Origin: CALODP01 sp942492055
GTDB taxonomy: Bacteria > Bacteroidota > Ignavibacteria > Ignavibacteriales > Melioribacteraceae
Length of the DNA stretch: 64,000 bases
Assembly (NCBI GenBank): GCA_942492055.1
Contig: CALODP010000025.1
Location: forward strand, 1 to 64,000
Direction of reading: 5' to 3'
Shown piece by piece: positions 54,563 to 62,931 of the stretch (positions are counted from its first letter, which is position 1; each line of letters starts with the position of its first letter). The translations under genes were made by a program, and so were the position numbers. The notes below the pieces were generated by a model, which ran no database searches, was not told the origin of the DNA, and saw only the letters and a list, made by a program, of their open reading frames with translations.

Positions 54563-56263
54563 TTGAATACTTGGCAATTTACTGAGATGTCGTGGGTTTA
54601 TCTATTGGCAACCCTGCTGGCATTTAGTTTCGCGTTGCAAGGATTCATAACGAGAAAAGTAAAAGGCGCAATCCAGTTCAGTTTGATGAACTTTTTTGCT
54701 GGATTGTGGTCTGCCGGCTATCTATTCGGATTCTTCAATACGGATATGAGTTGGAAAATGATAGCTCTTAGATTTGAGTTATTAGGTGTAATAGGAACCA
54801 CATTCTATTGGTTTCTCTTCATAGCTACTTATCTTGATTATGATTTCTTGCTGAAGAAGAAAATATTAGCTATCCTAGCGATAATACCAATATTAACGAT
54901 TATAGAGGTGATATTAGTAGATATCCACCCGATATTTTACCGGAACACATATTTGGTGGAAGCTGATGGAATGATTGTGTTTTGCAAAGACTACGGAATT
55001 GGATTCTATTTGCATTTAGTCTATTCCTATTTTTTAGTATTTCTTGGCACTGTAATGATATTGAATTCAATAATCCAATTGCCGGGAAATATGAAATATC
55101 AGTTGGTTCCATTCTCTCTTATAATATTAATCGTTGCAATTCCAAATTTGTTTTACATAGCCGGAAACAATCCACTTCATCCATATGACCCTACTCTTGT
55201 CTCATTTGTTGCGGTTGCCGTAGTATTTGTATATATCTTCAGACGACATAAGTTCCTCAATGTAGTTCCGGTAGCTTACAACATGGTGTTTAATAATGTT
55301 AAGAGTGGAATTATAATAATTGACGAGCGATTAACGATCGTCGAAATGAATCGCGCAGCTGAGCTAATAGTAGGTGTCGGAAGTCAAAAAGTGCTCGGAG
55401 AGAATATACGTGATGTATTCCCGAAATATCTGGATTTAATAGAGAAGTATGAAAAGACCAAAGAGACTTCGACAGAGATCACAATCGGGGCCAGAAAGAA
55501 GACTTATGAGCTAAAGATCTCCCCACTCTTGGGAAAGGGGAACAAAATAGTCGGGCGAATAGTCATGCTTTATGATATAAGCGAATTACGCTCCGCACTT
55601 AATTATTTGGATGCTTATGCGCATACGGTTGCTCACGATCTGAAAAATCCTCTCTCTTCCCAAAAAGGGTTGATAGATCTTCTGTCTTCCGGAGAGCTTG
55701 AGCATGTAGATGAAAAAATAGCTTTGAGAACAATAAGGGAGTGTTCATCGAAGATGTTTCAGATAATTGATTCTCTATTGTTGATGGCAAGTGTTCGAAG
55801 ACAGCAGGATATTAAAGTTTCTCCTGTGGTGATGGAGTTTGTTGTAACGCAATCTTTAATCAGAGTAAAGGATTTGGCAAAAGAAAGGGGAGCCAGAATA
55901 GATGTACCGTCGTCATGGCCTTCGGTTTTGGGTTACAAGCCTTGGATTGAAGAGGTCTGGGTAAATTACCTAAGTAACGGAATAAAATATGGTGGTACTA
56001 ATCCGAGAATTGAAGTCGGTGCTGATGTGGAAGAGAATGAAGCTAAGTTCTGGGTAAAAGACTATGGCCCCGGGTTAACCAGAGAGGAGCAGCAGAAGTT
56101 GTTCGAGGAATTTTCGAGGCTCGCATATAGAGAGACGTCCGGTCACGGGTTGGGATTATTCATTGTCAAAAGAATTATTCAAAAGCTCGGAGGAACAACC
56201 GGGGTTGAAAGTGAGCCGGGAAAAGGGGCTAAGTTTTATTTTACTCTTCCATTGGCAAAGTAA
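54563..56263 (+). CDS. Membrane sensor histidine kinase (7TM-type, PAS)
   Basis: 566 residues. N-terminal seven transmembrane helices (about 10-225, resembling the 7TM-HisKA N-terminal domain), a PAS domain (about 235-340, NVVPVAYNMVFNNVKSGIIIIDERL at its start), a HisKA domain with phospho-acceptor His358 in AHTVAHDLKNPLS, and a HATPase domain (about 445-560) with the N-box and G-boxes (YGPGLTREEQQKLFEEF, GHGLGLFIVKRI). Start is TTG at 54563, with AGGGG upstream. No response-regulator gene lies beside it, so the partner is unknown. Confidence 0.9.
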   Translation: MNTWQFTEMSWVYLLATLLAFSFALQGFITRKVKGAIQFSLMNFFAGLWSAGYLFGFFNTDMSWKMIALRFELLGVIGTTFYWFLFIATYLDYDFLLKKKILAILAIIPILTIIEVILVDIHPIFYRNTYLVEADGMIVFCKDYGIGFYLHLVYSYFLVFLGTVMILNSIIQLPGNMKYQLVPFSLIILIVAIPNLFYIAGNNPLHPYDPTLVSFVAVAVVFVYIFRRHKFLNVVPVAYNMVFNNVKSGIIIIDERLTIVEMNRAAELIVGVGSQKVLGENIRDVFPKYLDLIEKYEKTKETSTEITIGARKKTYELKISPLLGKGNKIVGRIVMLYDISELRSALNYLDAYAHTVAHDLKNPLSSQKGLIDLLSSGELEHVDEKIALRTIRECSSKMFQIIDSLLLMASVRRQQDIKVSPVVMEFVVTQSLIRVKDLAKERGARIDVPSSWPSVLGYKPWIEEVWVNYLSNGIKYGGTNPRIEVGADVEENEAKFWVKDYGPGLTREEQQKLFEEFSRLAYRETSGHGLGLFIVKRIIQKLGGTTGVESEPGKGAKFYFTLPLAK

Positions 56264-56293
56264 TAGAATGAAAATGTAAGTAAAAATGATAAT

Positions 56294-56761
56294 ATGAAGA
56301 AGACAAACGCAATACGCATATTAGAAGCAAATAAAATTACACACGAAACAAGCGAATATGAGTTCAATCCGGAGGAAATAGACGCCGTTTCTGTTGCCGA
56401 TAAGATAAACGCTAATCCTGAGGCAGTATTCAAGACTCTGGTGGCACGAGGTGATAAGAATGGCTTGAATGTTTTTGTAATCCCCGGATGTTTAACACTT
56501 GATTTAAAGAAGGCAGCAAACGCAAGCGGGAATAAAAAGATAGAAATGATCAGAGAGAGGGAACTTCTGCCTAATACAGGGTATATAAAAGGTGGGTGCA
56601 GTCCTATCGGGATGAAAAAGGAATATCCGACATATTTTGACGAGACCGCCATACTCTGGGAAACGATTCACGTAAGTGCCGGAGTTAGAGGAATGCAAAT
56701 CAAAATATCTCCCGAAGAGTTGGCCGGTTTGGTGAAAGGGGAATTTGCCGACTTGACCTGA
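56294..56761 (+). CDS. ybaK: YbaK/EbsC-type aminoacyl-tRNA deacylase
   Basis: 155 residues. Hydrolyses Cys-tRNA-Pro made in error by prolyl-tRNA synthetase. The NADKINANPEAVFKTLVARGDK and VFVIPGCLTLDLKKAANASGNKKIEMI segments and GYIKGGCSPIGMKK (about residues 100-113) are family hallmarks, including the conserved Lys and Gly-rich loop. Lies 30 bp after the kinase, likely on the same transcript. Cytosolic. Confidence 0.93.
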   Translation: MKKTNAIRILEANKITHETSEYEFNPEEIDAVSVADKINANPEAVFKTLVARGDKNGLNVFVIPGCLTLDLKKAANASGNKKIEMIRERELLPNTGYIKGGCSPIGMKKEYPTYFDETAILWETIHVSAGVRGMQIKISPEELAGLVKGEFADLT

Positions 56762-56869
56762 GCAAAAATTGTTGAAAATTAATTCTTTTTTTGCAATTAT
56801 TCTTATCCGAAAGTTTTCTTTAATAAAATATTTTCCTAAATTTAGGGGCTTAAATTCAGGAGAAATGAA

Positions 56870-57031
56870 ATGGCTAAAAAACAAACATTTGCTGATAAGT
56901 CAAAAGCTAAAGATAAAGCTGGAATTACTGTAAAAGTAATTAAGACTATCAAAAACGAAAAAGGAAATTACAAGTTCTTAGAGAACTACGTAAAAATAGA
57001 CGATATTGGTCAAGTTTCCACATTGAAATAA
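56870..57031 (+). CDS. Small basic protein of the DUF4295 type (53 residues)
   Basis: ATG at 56870 with CAGGAG 8 nt upstream. It begins MAKKQTFADKSKAKDKAGI and continues VKVIKTIKNEKGNYKFLEN, followed by YVKIDDIGQVSTLK. The start MAKK, basic composition and VKxIKTxKxxKGxYxF pattern resemble DUF4295-type small proteins that lie near ribosomal genes in Bacteroidota; here it is alone and no ribosomal gene is next to it. The assignment is from memory. A good terminator follows directly. A competing ATG at 56865 in another frame (MKWLKNKHL...) gives a 22-residue product and is not preferred. Confidence 0.6.
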   Translation: MAKKQTFADKSKAKDKAGITVKVIKTIKNEKGNYKFLENYVKIDDIGQVSTLK

Positions 57032-57063
57032 AAGCGGAATATAATATTTCCGCTTTTTTTTTT
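57032..57063 (+). terminator. Rho-independent terminator after the 53-residue protein
   Basis: AAGCGGAA (57032-57039) pairs with TTCCGCTT (57048-57055), perfect, followed by nine or more T. Its strength supports the small gene upstream as real. Confidence 0.92.
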
Positions 57064-57102
57064 GATTAGGTTGAGTTACGCTGCATTACAGAAATATTCC
57101 CC

Positions 57103-57110
57103 TACATTTG
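57103..57110 (+). promoter_or_regulatory. Possible -7 element of the KamA-type gene
   Basis: TACATTTG at 57103-57110 fits TAnnTTTG; no convincing -33 element is seen about 20 bp upstream. Gives a leader of about 165 nt. Confidence 0.35.
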
Positions 57111-57280
57111 AAATAATATTCATTTTTTTTATATTATTACAAAATCAGCACTATTGAGGGCCTCCTTAGGGCACGCAATTATACAATTACGACCATCTTA
57201 TAGACACGTGTAAAAAATACTCTGATTGGGTGTTTTGCCAATTGAATGAAGTTATTAGGAAAAAGAAAGGAGCAAGAAAA

Positions 57281-58621
57281 ATGATTACTCCAAGAAAGAT
57301 GAAGTTCTATGGACTACGTGATATCGACAAAATCCCACAATTACAAAATTTGTCGGAAGAAGATCGATTTGCGTTAAAAGTAGTATCCCATGTCCTTCCG
57401 TTTAGAACAAACAACTACGTTGTTGAAGAATTAATAAATTGGGATAATGTTCCGAACGATCCGATTTATCAATTAACCTTCATGCAAAAAGGTATGTTGG
57501 ATGATATTCATTTCAACACGATGGCCGATGCTTTAAAGAGCAATGCTGATCCGGAAGAGATCAAAAGAATTGCCGATGGTATCAGATTCGAGTTAAATCC
57601 CCATCCTGCCGGTCAATTAACGGCCAACGTTCCGGTAATGGACGACGAACCTGTTCGTGGGATCCAACATAAGTATAAAGAAACCTGTTTGATTTTCCCA
57701 TCAAGCGGACAAACATGTCATGCATATTGTACATTTTGTTTTCGTTGGGCGCAATTTGTTGGAATGAGTGATTTGAAATTTGCTACGGACGAATCAATGA
57801 GATTTCAACAGTACTTAAAGACACATAAAGAAATAACGGATGTTCTTTTTACCGGAGGTGATCCTATGGTAATGTCCGTTGCGAAAATAAAGGCTTATAT
57901 AGAGCCTCTTTTACAGCATGAATTTGATCATATTCAGAATATTCGAATAGGTTCAAAATCATTAGCGTATTGGCCTTATAAATATGTTAATGATAAAGAG
58001 TCAAAAGAATTGTTAGAGTTTTTCGAAAAGATTGTCAATTCCGGAAAACATTTGGCAATAATGGGACATTATAGCCACAGCGTAGAATTATCCACAGAAG
58101 TAGCGCAACAAGCTGTCAAAAATATTCGTGCTACCGGTGCTGTTATTCGTGGGCAATCTCCGATTATCAGAAACGTTAATGACAAAGCGGAAGTTTGGGC
58201 TGATTTATGGAAAGCGCAAGTTCGTTTAGGAATAATTCCTTACTACATGTTCATTGCACGAGATACGGGAGCGAAAAAATATTTTGATGTTCCGATAGCA
58301 GAGGCTCTGGAAATATATAGAAAAGCTTATAGTCAGGTTTCGGGCTTGCAAAGAACTGTTCGTGGGCCATCAATGTCAGCAACCCCCGGAAAAGTTGCGA
58401 TTGAAGGAATAGCTGATATTAATGGGGAAAAAGTGTTTGTTCTCAATTTCTTGCAAGGGCGTAATGCAGATTGGGTAAAGAGACCATTTTTTGCAAAATA
58501 TGATCCAAGTGCTTCCTGGCTAGATGATCTTCAACCAGCATTGGGAGAAACGAAGTTCTTTTTTGAAGATGAGTTAGCGGAAATCTTAGCCAAAAAGTCG
58601 GAGCAGCACGACGCAGCTTAG
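57281..58621 (+). CDS. KamA-family radical SAM aminomutase-like protein
   Basis: 446 residues. Radical SAM cluster ligands are Cys146, Cys150 and Cys153 in CHAYCTFC, preceded by SSGQT. A Lys in SATPGKVAIEG (about residue 370-380) matches the pyridoxal-phosphate lysine region of lysine 2,3-aminomutase (PGGGGK). The family includes lysine 2,3-aminomutase and EpmB, but substrate cannot be read from sequence. It lacks the extra N- and C-terminal Cys motifs of some clostridial LAM. ATG at 57281 with AAAGGAG upstream is chosen; an in-frame ATG at 57230 has no ribosome site. Confidence 0.85.
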   Translation: MITPRKMKFYGLRDIDKIPQLQNLSEEDRFALKVVSHVLPFRTNNYVVEELINWDNVPNDPIYQLTFMQKGMLDDIHFNTMADALKSNADPEEIKRIADGIRFELNPHPAGQLTANVPVMDDEPVRGIQHKYKETCLIFPSSGQTCHAYCTFCFRWAQFVGMSDLKFATDESMRFQQYLKTHKEITDVLFTGGDPMVMSVAKIKAYIEPLLQHEFDHIQNIRIGSKSLAYWPYKYVNDKESKELLEFFEKIVNSGKHLAIMGHYSHSVELSTEVAQQAVKNIRATGAVIRGQSPIIRNVNDKAEVWADLWKAQVRLGIIPYYMFIARDTGAKKYFDVPIAEALEIYRKAYSQVSGLQRTVRGPSMSATPGKVAIEGIADINGEKVFVLNFLQGRNADWVKRPFFAKYDPSASWLDDLQPALGETKFFFEDELAEILAKKSEQHDAA

Positions 58622-58670
58622 GACATATAGAAGGGGAGCCCTTTTATAAGAAATTTCTTAAATACCTTTT

Positions 58671-58723
58671 GAAGCATGCCCACTTTTTACAATGTGGGCG
58701 TTGATGCTTCGTCATTCTTTATT
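58671..58723 (+). terminator. Terminator-like hairpin after the KamA-type gene
   Basis: GAAGCATGCCCAC pairs with GTGGGC-GTTG-ATGCTTC (nested, with a 4-nt bulge), loop TTTTTACAAT, followed by GTCATTCTTTATT. Confidence 0.6.
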
Positions 58724-58887
58724 ACAAAAAAACATCCGTTAGTTTTGTCCTTTTGTTAAACAGTCGCTTCTGATAATATATTTTCAAGCTTACGAATGTG
58801 AGTGAAGCAGAAAATATTTACACTCACTTTTACTCGAACATATGACAATTTGTGAAATAATCTTTTATTAAAGAGAAACATTGTTTT

Positions 58888-59775
58888 GTGAATTATTCTT
58901 TAGAACGAATTGTTTCGAATAGTAGTATAAATAAAGAAGTGACTGCTATGAGAAAATCACAATTACCATATCTAATTGATTTGATTGATGATACTTCGGA
59001 AGAAGTGCGTACGATTGTGTTGAAGGAATTGAATGATTATGGGCTATCATTGGAAGAAGATCTTCAAACTCTATCCGACAGCATCGACAAAGACAAGGTT
59101 AATCTGATTCGACCGATTATCGAGCAGAACAGGCGAATTACCTTTAAAGCAAATTGGAAAATATGGAATCAATTGCATGATGAATTGGAACAATTGGAAT
59201 ATGTTATGCAAATGGTGGTCTATTATCAATGGGGAAGTGATAAAGCTTCATTGTTAAGTGGCTTAATAGACAAATTAGCTGATGAATTCATTGCCTTATC
59301 TCCAAGAAGAACCGAAGTGGAATTGGCTGAACACTTATTTTTACTTTATGGAATTACCGGTGCCGGAGATGAGTATTTTAATCCGTTCCATTTGAATTTA
59401 CTTTATGTTGCTGAAGAAAAAAAAGGAATCCCTGTCAGTCTTGTTATTCTCTATATTCTTGTCGGAAAGCGACTCGGATTCAAAATAGAGCCGATATTAT
59501 TGCCCGATAATTGTTTTGCAAAAATAAAGGTTAAGGGGGAGACACTTTTTGTGGACTGTTTTAATTTCGCAGAAATTTTGAAAAAAAACGATCTCTTTTA
59601 TGAGACAACTGCTTCGCGAGAAAGGGTAAAGGGGCTTTTGGATAAAACGACTAATATGCAAATGTTGATAAGAAGAGTGATTTCCGAGTTAACAGTAGCA
59701 TATAAAGAGCAGGGGGATCAAGTTAACAGATACTTTTTTGATGATTTGGCTACATCAACCTTATGGCATTTGTAG
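58888..59775 (+). CDS. SirB1-like (transglutaminase-core) protein
   Basis: 295 residues. C-terminal half carries the SirB1 / Transglut_core2 pattern: HLFLLYGITGAGDEYFNPFHLNLL then EEKKGIPVSLVILYILVGKRLGF and NCFAKIKVKGETLFVDCFNF. The expected catalytic Cys/His pair of true transglutaminases is not clearly kept. The N-terminal part is helical (LPYLIDLIDDTSEEVRTIVLKEL, HEAT-like). GTG at 58888 is the longest start; an ATG at 58948 (MRKSQLPYL) is a credible alternative with a similar lack of a strong ribosome site. Function unknown. Confidence 0.72.
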   Translation: MNYSLERIVSNSSINKEVTAMRKSQLPYLIDLIDDTSEEVRTIVLKELNDYGLSLEEDLQTLSDSIDKDKVNLIRPIIEQNRRITFKANWKIWNQLHDELEQLEYVMQMVVYYQWGSDKASLLSGLIDKLADEFIALSPRRTEVELAEHLFLLYGITGAGDEYFNPFHLNLLYVAEEKKGIPVSLVILYILVGKRLGFKIEPILLPDNCFAKIKVKGETLFVDCFNFAEILKKNDLFYETTASRERVKGLLDKTTNMQMLIRRVISELTVAYKEQGDQVNRYFFDDLATSTLWHL

Positions 59776-59814
59776 AAAAGCAAATCAACTTTTGCTTTAA
59801 TATTTAGGAGAAAT

Positions 59815-61902
59815 ATGGAGAAAAACGGTATAAATAGATTGAAGAGAGAAAAAAGTCCGTACCTATTACAACACGCAAACAATCCGGTTGATTGGTATCC
59901 GTGGAGTGATGAAGCTTTTATCAAAGCCAGAGGAGAGAACAAACCGATTTTTCTTTCTATTGGTTATTCTACTTGCCACTGGTGCCACGTGATGGAAAGG
60001 GAGTCATTTGAGGATAAGGAAATAGCCGAGATATTAAACTCGAATTTTGTTTCTATAAAGGTGGATCGTGAAGAACGACCTGACATCGATAACATATATA
60101 TGACAGTGTGTCAGATGATGAATCAAAATGGTGGATGGCCTCTTTCGATTTTTATGAATTCAAACAAAGATCCTTTCTTTGCCGGTACGTACTTTCCTAA
60201 AGAAACTCGGTTCGGAAGAAAAGGTTTTCGAGAGATTTTATTGGAAATAACTGAAGCTTGGAAAAACAGAAAATCTGAAATCACAGAGATTACCGATCAA
60301 ATCAATGATTCTCTTAAAGCTAGCAAACATGTGAAGTCTGAAAAAGGACCACGAACAACAGATTTACATATTGCGTATGAGCACTTCTCCTCAACTTTTG
60401 ACGAAAAAAACGGAGGTTTCGGAACCGCACCGAAATTTCCCACACCACATAATCTTATGTTTCTTCTCAGATATTGGAAGCGAACCGGTGAGCCGAAAGC
60501 GTTGGAAATGGTTGAGAAGACATTAAACTCAATGAGGAACGGTGGAATATTCGATCATGTCGGGTATGGATTTCACAGATATTCAACCGATAGAAACTGG
60601 CTATTACCCCATTTTGAAAAAATGTTGTACGATCAAGCTCTTTTGACTAATGTCTTTCTGGAAGCCTATCAGATTACAAAAAAAGAATTGTACAGGGATA
60701 CTGCCGAAAAGACAATTGAATATGTTCTGAGAGAGCTTCATTCCACTGAAGGAGGGTTTTATTCCGCGGAAGATGCGGATAGCGACGGTGTTGAAGGGAA
60801 GTATTATGTGTGGACCGAGAGGGAGATTCGAGAAATCCTCGGAGATGAAGAAGCTGATATATTCACCAGAGCATACAACTGTTCGATTGATGGGAATTAT
60901 GTCGAAGAAGTCGGTCGAGAAAATTTTGGTGAAAATATTCTTCATCTTACAAAATCCATAGAAGATTTGACAATGGAAACCCGAATAGACTCCGAAGAAT
61001 TAGAGCATATTTTGGATGATGGCAGGGAGAAATTATTCGAAGTTAGAAAGAAAAGAATTTCTCCTTACAAGGATGATAAGATTCTTACAGATTGGAATGC
61101 TTTGATGATTTCGGCTTTGGCCAAGGCCGGTAAAGTGCTTTCCGAAAGAAAGTATGTAGAGTATGCTGAAATGGCAATGGAATTTATTCTTCGTGTGATG
61201 AAAAAGGAAGATGGAACTTTACTGCATCGATACAGAGAGGGGGAAGCCGGAATTGCCGGAAATGTTGATGACTATTCCTTTTTGATTAGCGCTCTACTGG
61301 AGTTATACGAAGCGACCTTTGATCTTTCTTACCTTAATGAAGCACTTTCTTTACAAAATGTACTGGAAAAACATTTTTGGGATGAAGAGAATTACGGTTA
61401 TTTTTTTAGTCCAAAATTTAACGAGGAAATTCTTATTAGAAACAAAGAAATATATGACGGAGCCATTCCTTCCGGTAATTCTATCGCCATGCTAAACTTA
61501 CTAAAATTAGCAAGGTTTACCGGAAATAGTCTTTTTGATGTGCAAGCTAATAATTTGGCTTTGGCTTTTACCGACAGGGTTCAACAAGCACAAGCGGCTG
61601 CGACACAATTTCTTTGCGCAGTTGATTTTGGTATTGGCCCGGCATATGAGGTGATTTTGGTTAGCTCATGTAAAGTTAATCTCTCTAACTTGATGCTGAA
61701 AAAGCTTTATTCGGAGTTTATTCCCAATAAAATCACATTGTTAGTGGATAAGAATGAAAAGAAGGAAATTGTCGATATTGCTCCGTATACCAAAGATTAT
61801 CATATGATTGGGAATCAATTAACTGCCTATGTATGTAAAAACTATATTTGTACTTTGCCTACAAATAATTGTTCGGAAATGTTGAAAAGATTCTATAACT
61901 AA
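59815..61902 (+). CDS. DUF255 / thioredoxin-fold protein (YyaL-type)
   Basis: 695 residues. N-terminal thioredoxin-fold domain has the CHWC motif (Cys54-His-Trp-Cys57) in STCHWCHVMERESFED, preceded by SPYLLQHANNPVDWYPW and followed by VKVDREERPDID. The long C-terminal part is an alpha/alpha-barrel like glycosyl hydrolases of related fold (LPHFEKMLYDQALL, TDWNALMISALAKAG). This is the bacterial relative of human SPATA20; its biochemical function is not known. It starts 39 bp after the SirB1-like gene and shares its direction. Confidence 0.9.
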   Translation: MEKNGINRLKREKSPYLLQHANNPVDWYPWSDEAFIKARGENKPIFLSIGYSTCHWCHVMERESFEDKEIAEILNSNFVSIKVDREERPDIDNIYMTVCQMMNQNGGWPLSIFMNSNKDPFFAGTYFPKETRFGRKGFREILLEITEAWKNRKSEITEITDQINDSLKASKHVKSEKGPRTTDLHIAYEHFSSTFDEKNGGFGTAPKFPTPHNLMFLLRYWKRTGEPKALEMVEKTLNSMRNGGIFDHVGYGFHRYSTDRNWLLPHFEKMLYDQALLTNVFLEAYQITKKELYRDTAEKTIEYVLRELHSTEGGFYSAEDADSDGVEGKYYVWTEREIREILGDEEADIFTRAYNCSIDGNYVEEVGRENFGENILHLTKSIEDLTMETRIDSEELEHILDDGREKLFEVRKKRISPYKDDKILTDWNALMISALAKAGKVLSERKYVEYAEMAMEFILRVMKKEDGTLLHRYREGEAGIAGNVDDYSFLISALLELYEATFDLSYLNEALSLQNVLEKHFWDEENYGYFFSPKFNEEILIRNKEIYDGAIPSGNSIAMLNLLKLARFTGNSLFDVQANNLALAFTDRVQQAQAAATQFLCAVDFGIGPAYEVILVSSCKVNLSNLMLKKLYSEFIPNKITLLVDKNEKKEIVDIAPYTKDYHMIGNQLTAYVCKNYICTLPTNNCSEMLKRFYN

Positions 61903-61942
61903 AATATGTTACGATTCTTCGTGGGATTCGGAGTTGACTATC

Positions 61943-61970
61943 TTCCGACCCTGCGAAAGCAGAGTCGGAA
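61943..61970. terminator. Bidirectional terminator between DUF255 gene and rpiA
   Basis: TTCCGACCCTGC-GAAA-GCAGAGTCGGAA, an 11- to 12-bp stem with one C-A mismatch and a GNRA loop, between two convergent genes. T runs are short on both sides. Confidence 0.65.
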
Positions 61971-61998
61971 TAAGAAATATCATAGAAAAATGTTATTG

Positions 61999-62691
61999 CT
62001 AGGCTCGTTCTAATTCAAGAATCCCTTCATCTTCTGCGACAATAACTTTATCTGCCATACCGATGAATAGACCATTTTCAACTATCCCTGCTCTTTGTTC
62101 GAGTAGCTCCGCTATGCTTTCAGGATCCGGAATTTCCCCGAAATTTGCGTCGATAATAACATTCTTTTCATCAGTGACAAAAGGGGAGCCATCTTCGTTC
62201 AAGCGTATGGTAGCTTTTGCGCCAATACTTTCCAGAAAATCTTTTTCAACTTCTTTAGCGAAAGGAATCACTTCGATCGGTAAAGCCCAATTTGTTCCTA
62301 AATTATAAGAAATTTTCGAACTATCGACGATTACGATAAAGTATTCACTGGCCTGGGCAAGAATTTTTTCCCTTAGCAAAGCTCCGCCGCCACCCTTAAT
62401 AAGATTCATTTCCGAATCTACTTCATCTGCTCCGTCTATTGTCAGATCGATTTTTTGATGGGCATCAAAATCGGTTATTGGAATACCGAATTCAATTGCT
62501 AATTTTTCTGTTTGAACAGAACTAGGTATTCCCTTGATATTATTGAGTTTCCCGTCCTTTAGGAGTTCCCCGATCTTTTTCAAGGCGTAATATACGGTAC
62601 TTCCGGTGCCTAACCCGACAATCATACCGTCTTTCAGTGATTCTACGGCTTTTTCAGCAGCTATCTTCTTTAATGATTCTTTATCATTCAT
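61999..62691 (-). CDS. rpiA: Ribose-5-phosphate isomerase A
   Basis: 230 residues. Interconverts ribose 5-phosphate and ribulose 5-phosphate (pentose phosphate pathway). VGLGTGSTVYYALKKIGE near the N-terminus, DLTIDGADEVD (about 82-92) with its catalytic-site Asp pair, KGGGGALLREKI (about 98-110) and NFGEIPDPESIAELLEQRAGIVENGLF are all RpiA motifs. ATG at 62691 is preferred to a TTG just before it. Confidence 0.95.
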   Translation of the reverse strand: MNDKESLKKIAAEKAVESLKDGMIVGLGTGSTVYYALKKIGELLKDGKLNNIKGIPSSVQTEKLAIEFGIPITDFDAHQKIDLTIDGADEVDSEMNLIKGGGGALLREKILAQASEYFIVIVDSSKISYNLGTNWALPIEVIPFAKEVEKDFLESIGAKATIRLNEDGSPFVTDEKNVIIDANFGEIPDPESIAELLEQRAGIVENGLFIGMADKVIVAEDEGILELERA

Positions 62692-62832
62692 CAATATATT
62701 TCCTCTTTGCCAAGTAATGTTAGCGGAATTGACTCTTCGGTCTCGAAGAAGTTTTAAATTTCATATCAAAAAATAGAGCTAACGAATTCTATTAGCAAGA
62801 ATGTTTTCAAATTCATGGCTAATTGTGAATAA

Positions 62833-62864
62833 GTTGTTAATTAATAATAGTAAACGTAAATTTG
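62833..62864 (+). promoter_or_regulatory. Promoter of miaB
   Basis: GTTG at 62833-62836, a 20-bp spacer and TAAATTTG at 62857-62864; transcription would begin near 62871. Confidence 0.6.
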
Positions 62865-62931
62865 GAATTGATTTACAGCTGATTTCGAATAAATAAGCCA
62901 GAAAATGAATTAATAATTAATGAAAGATCAA

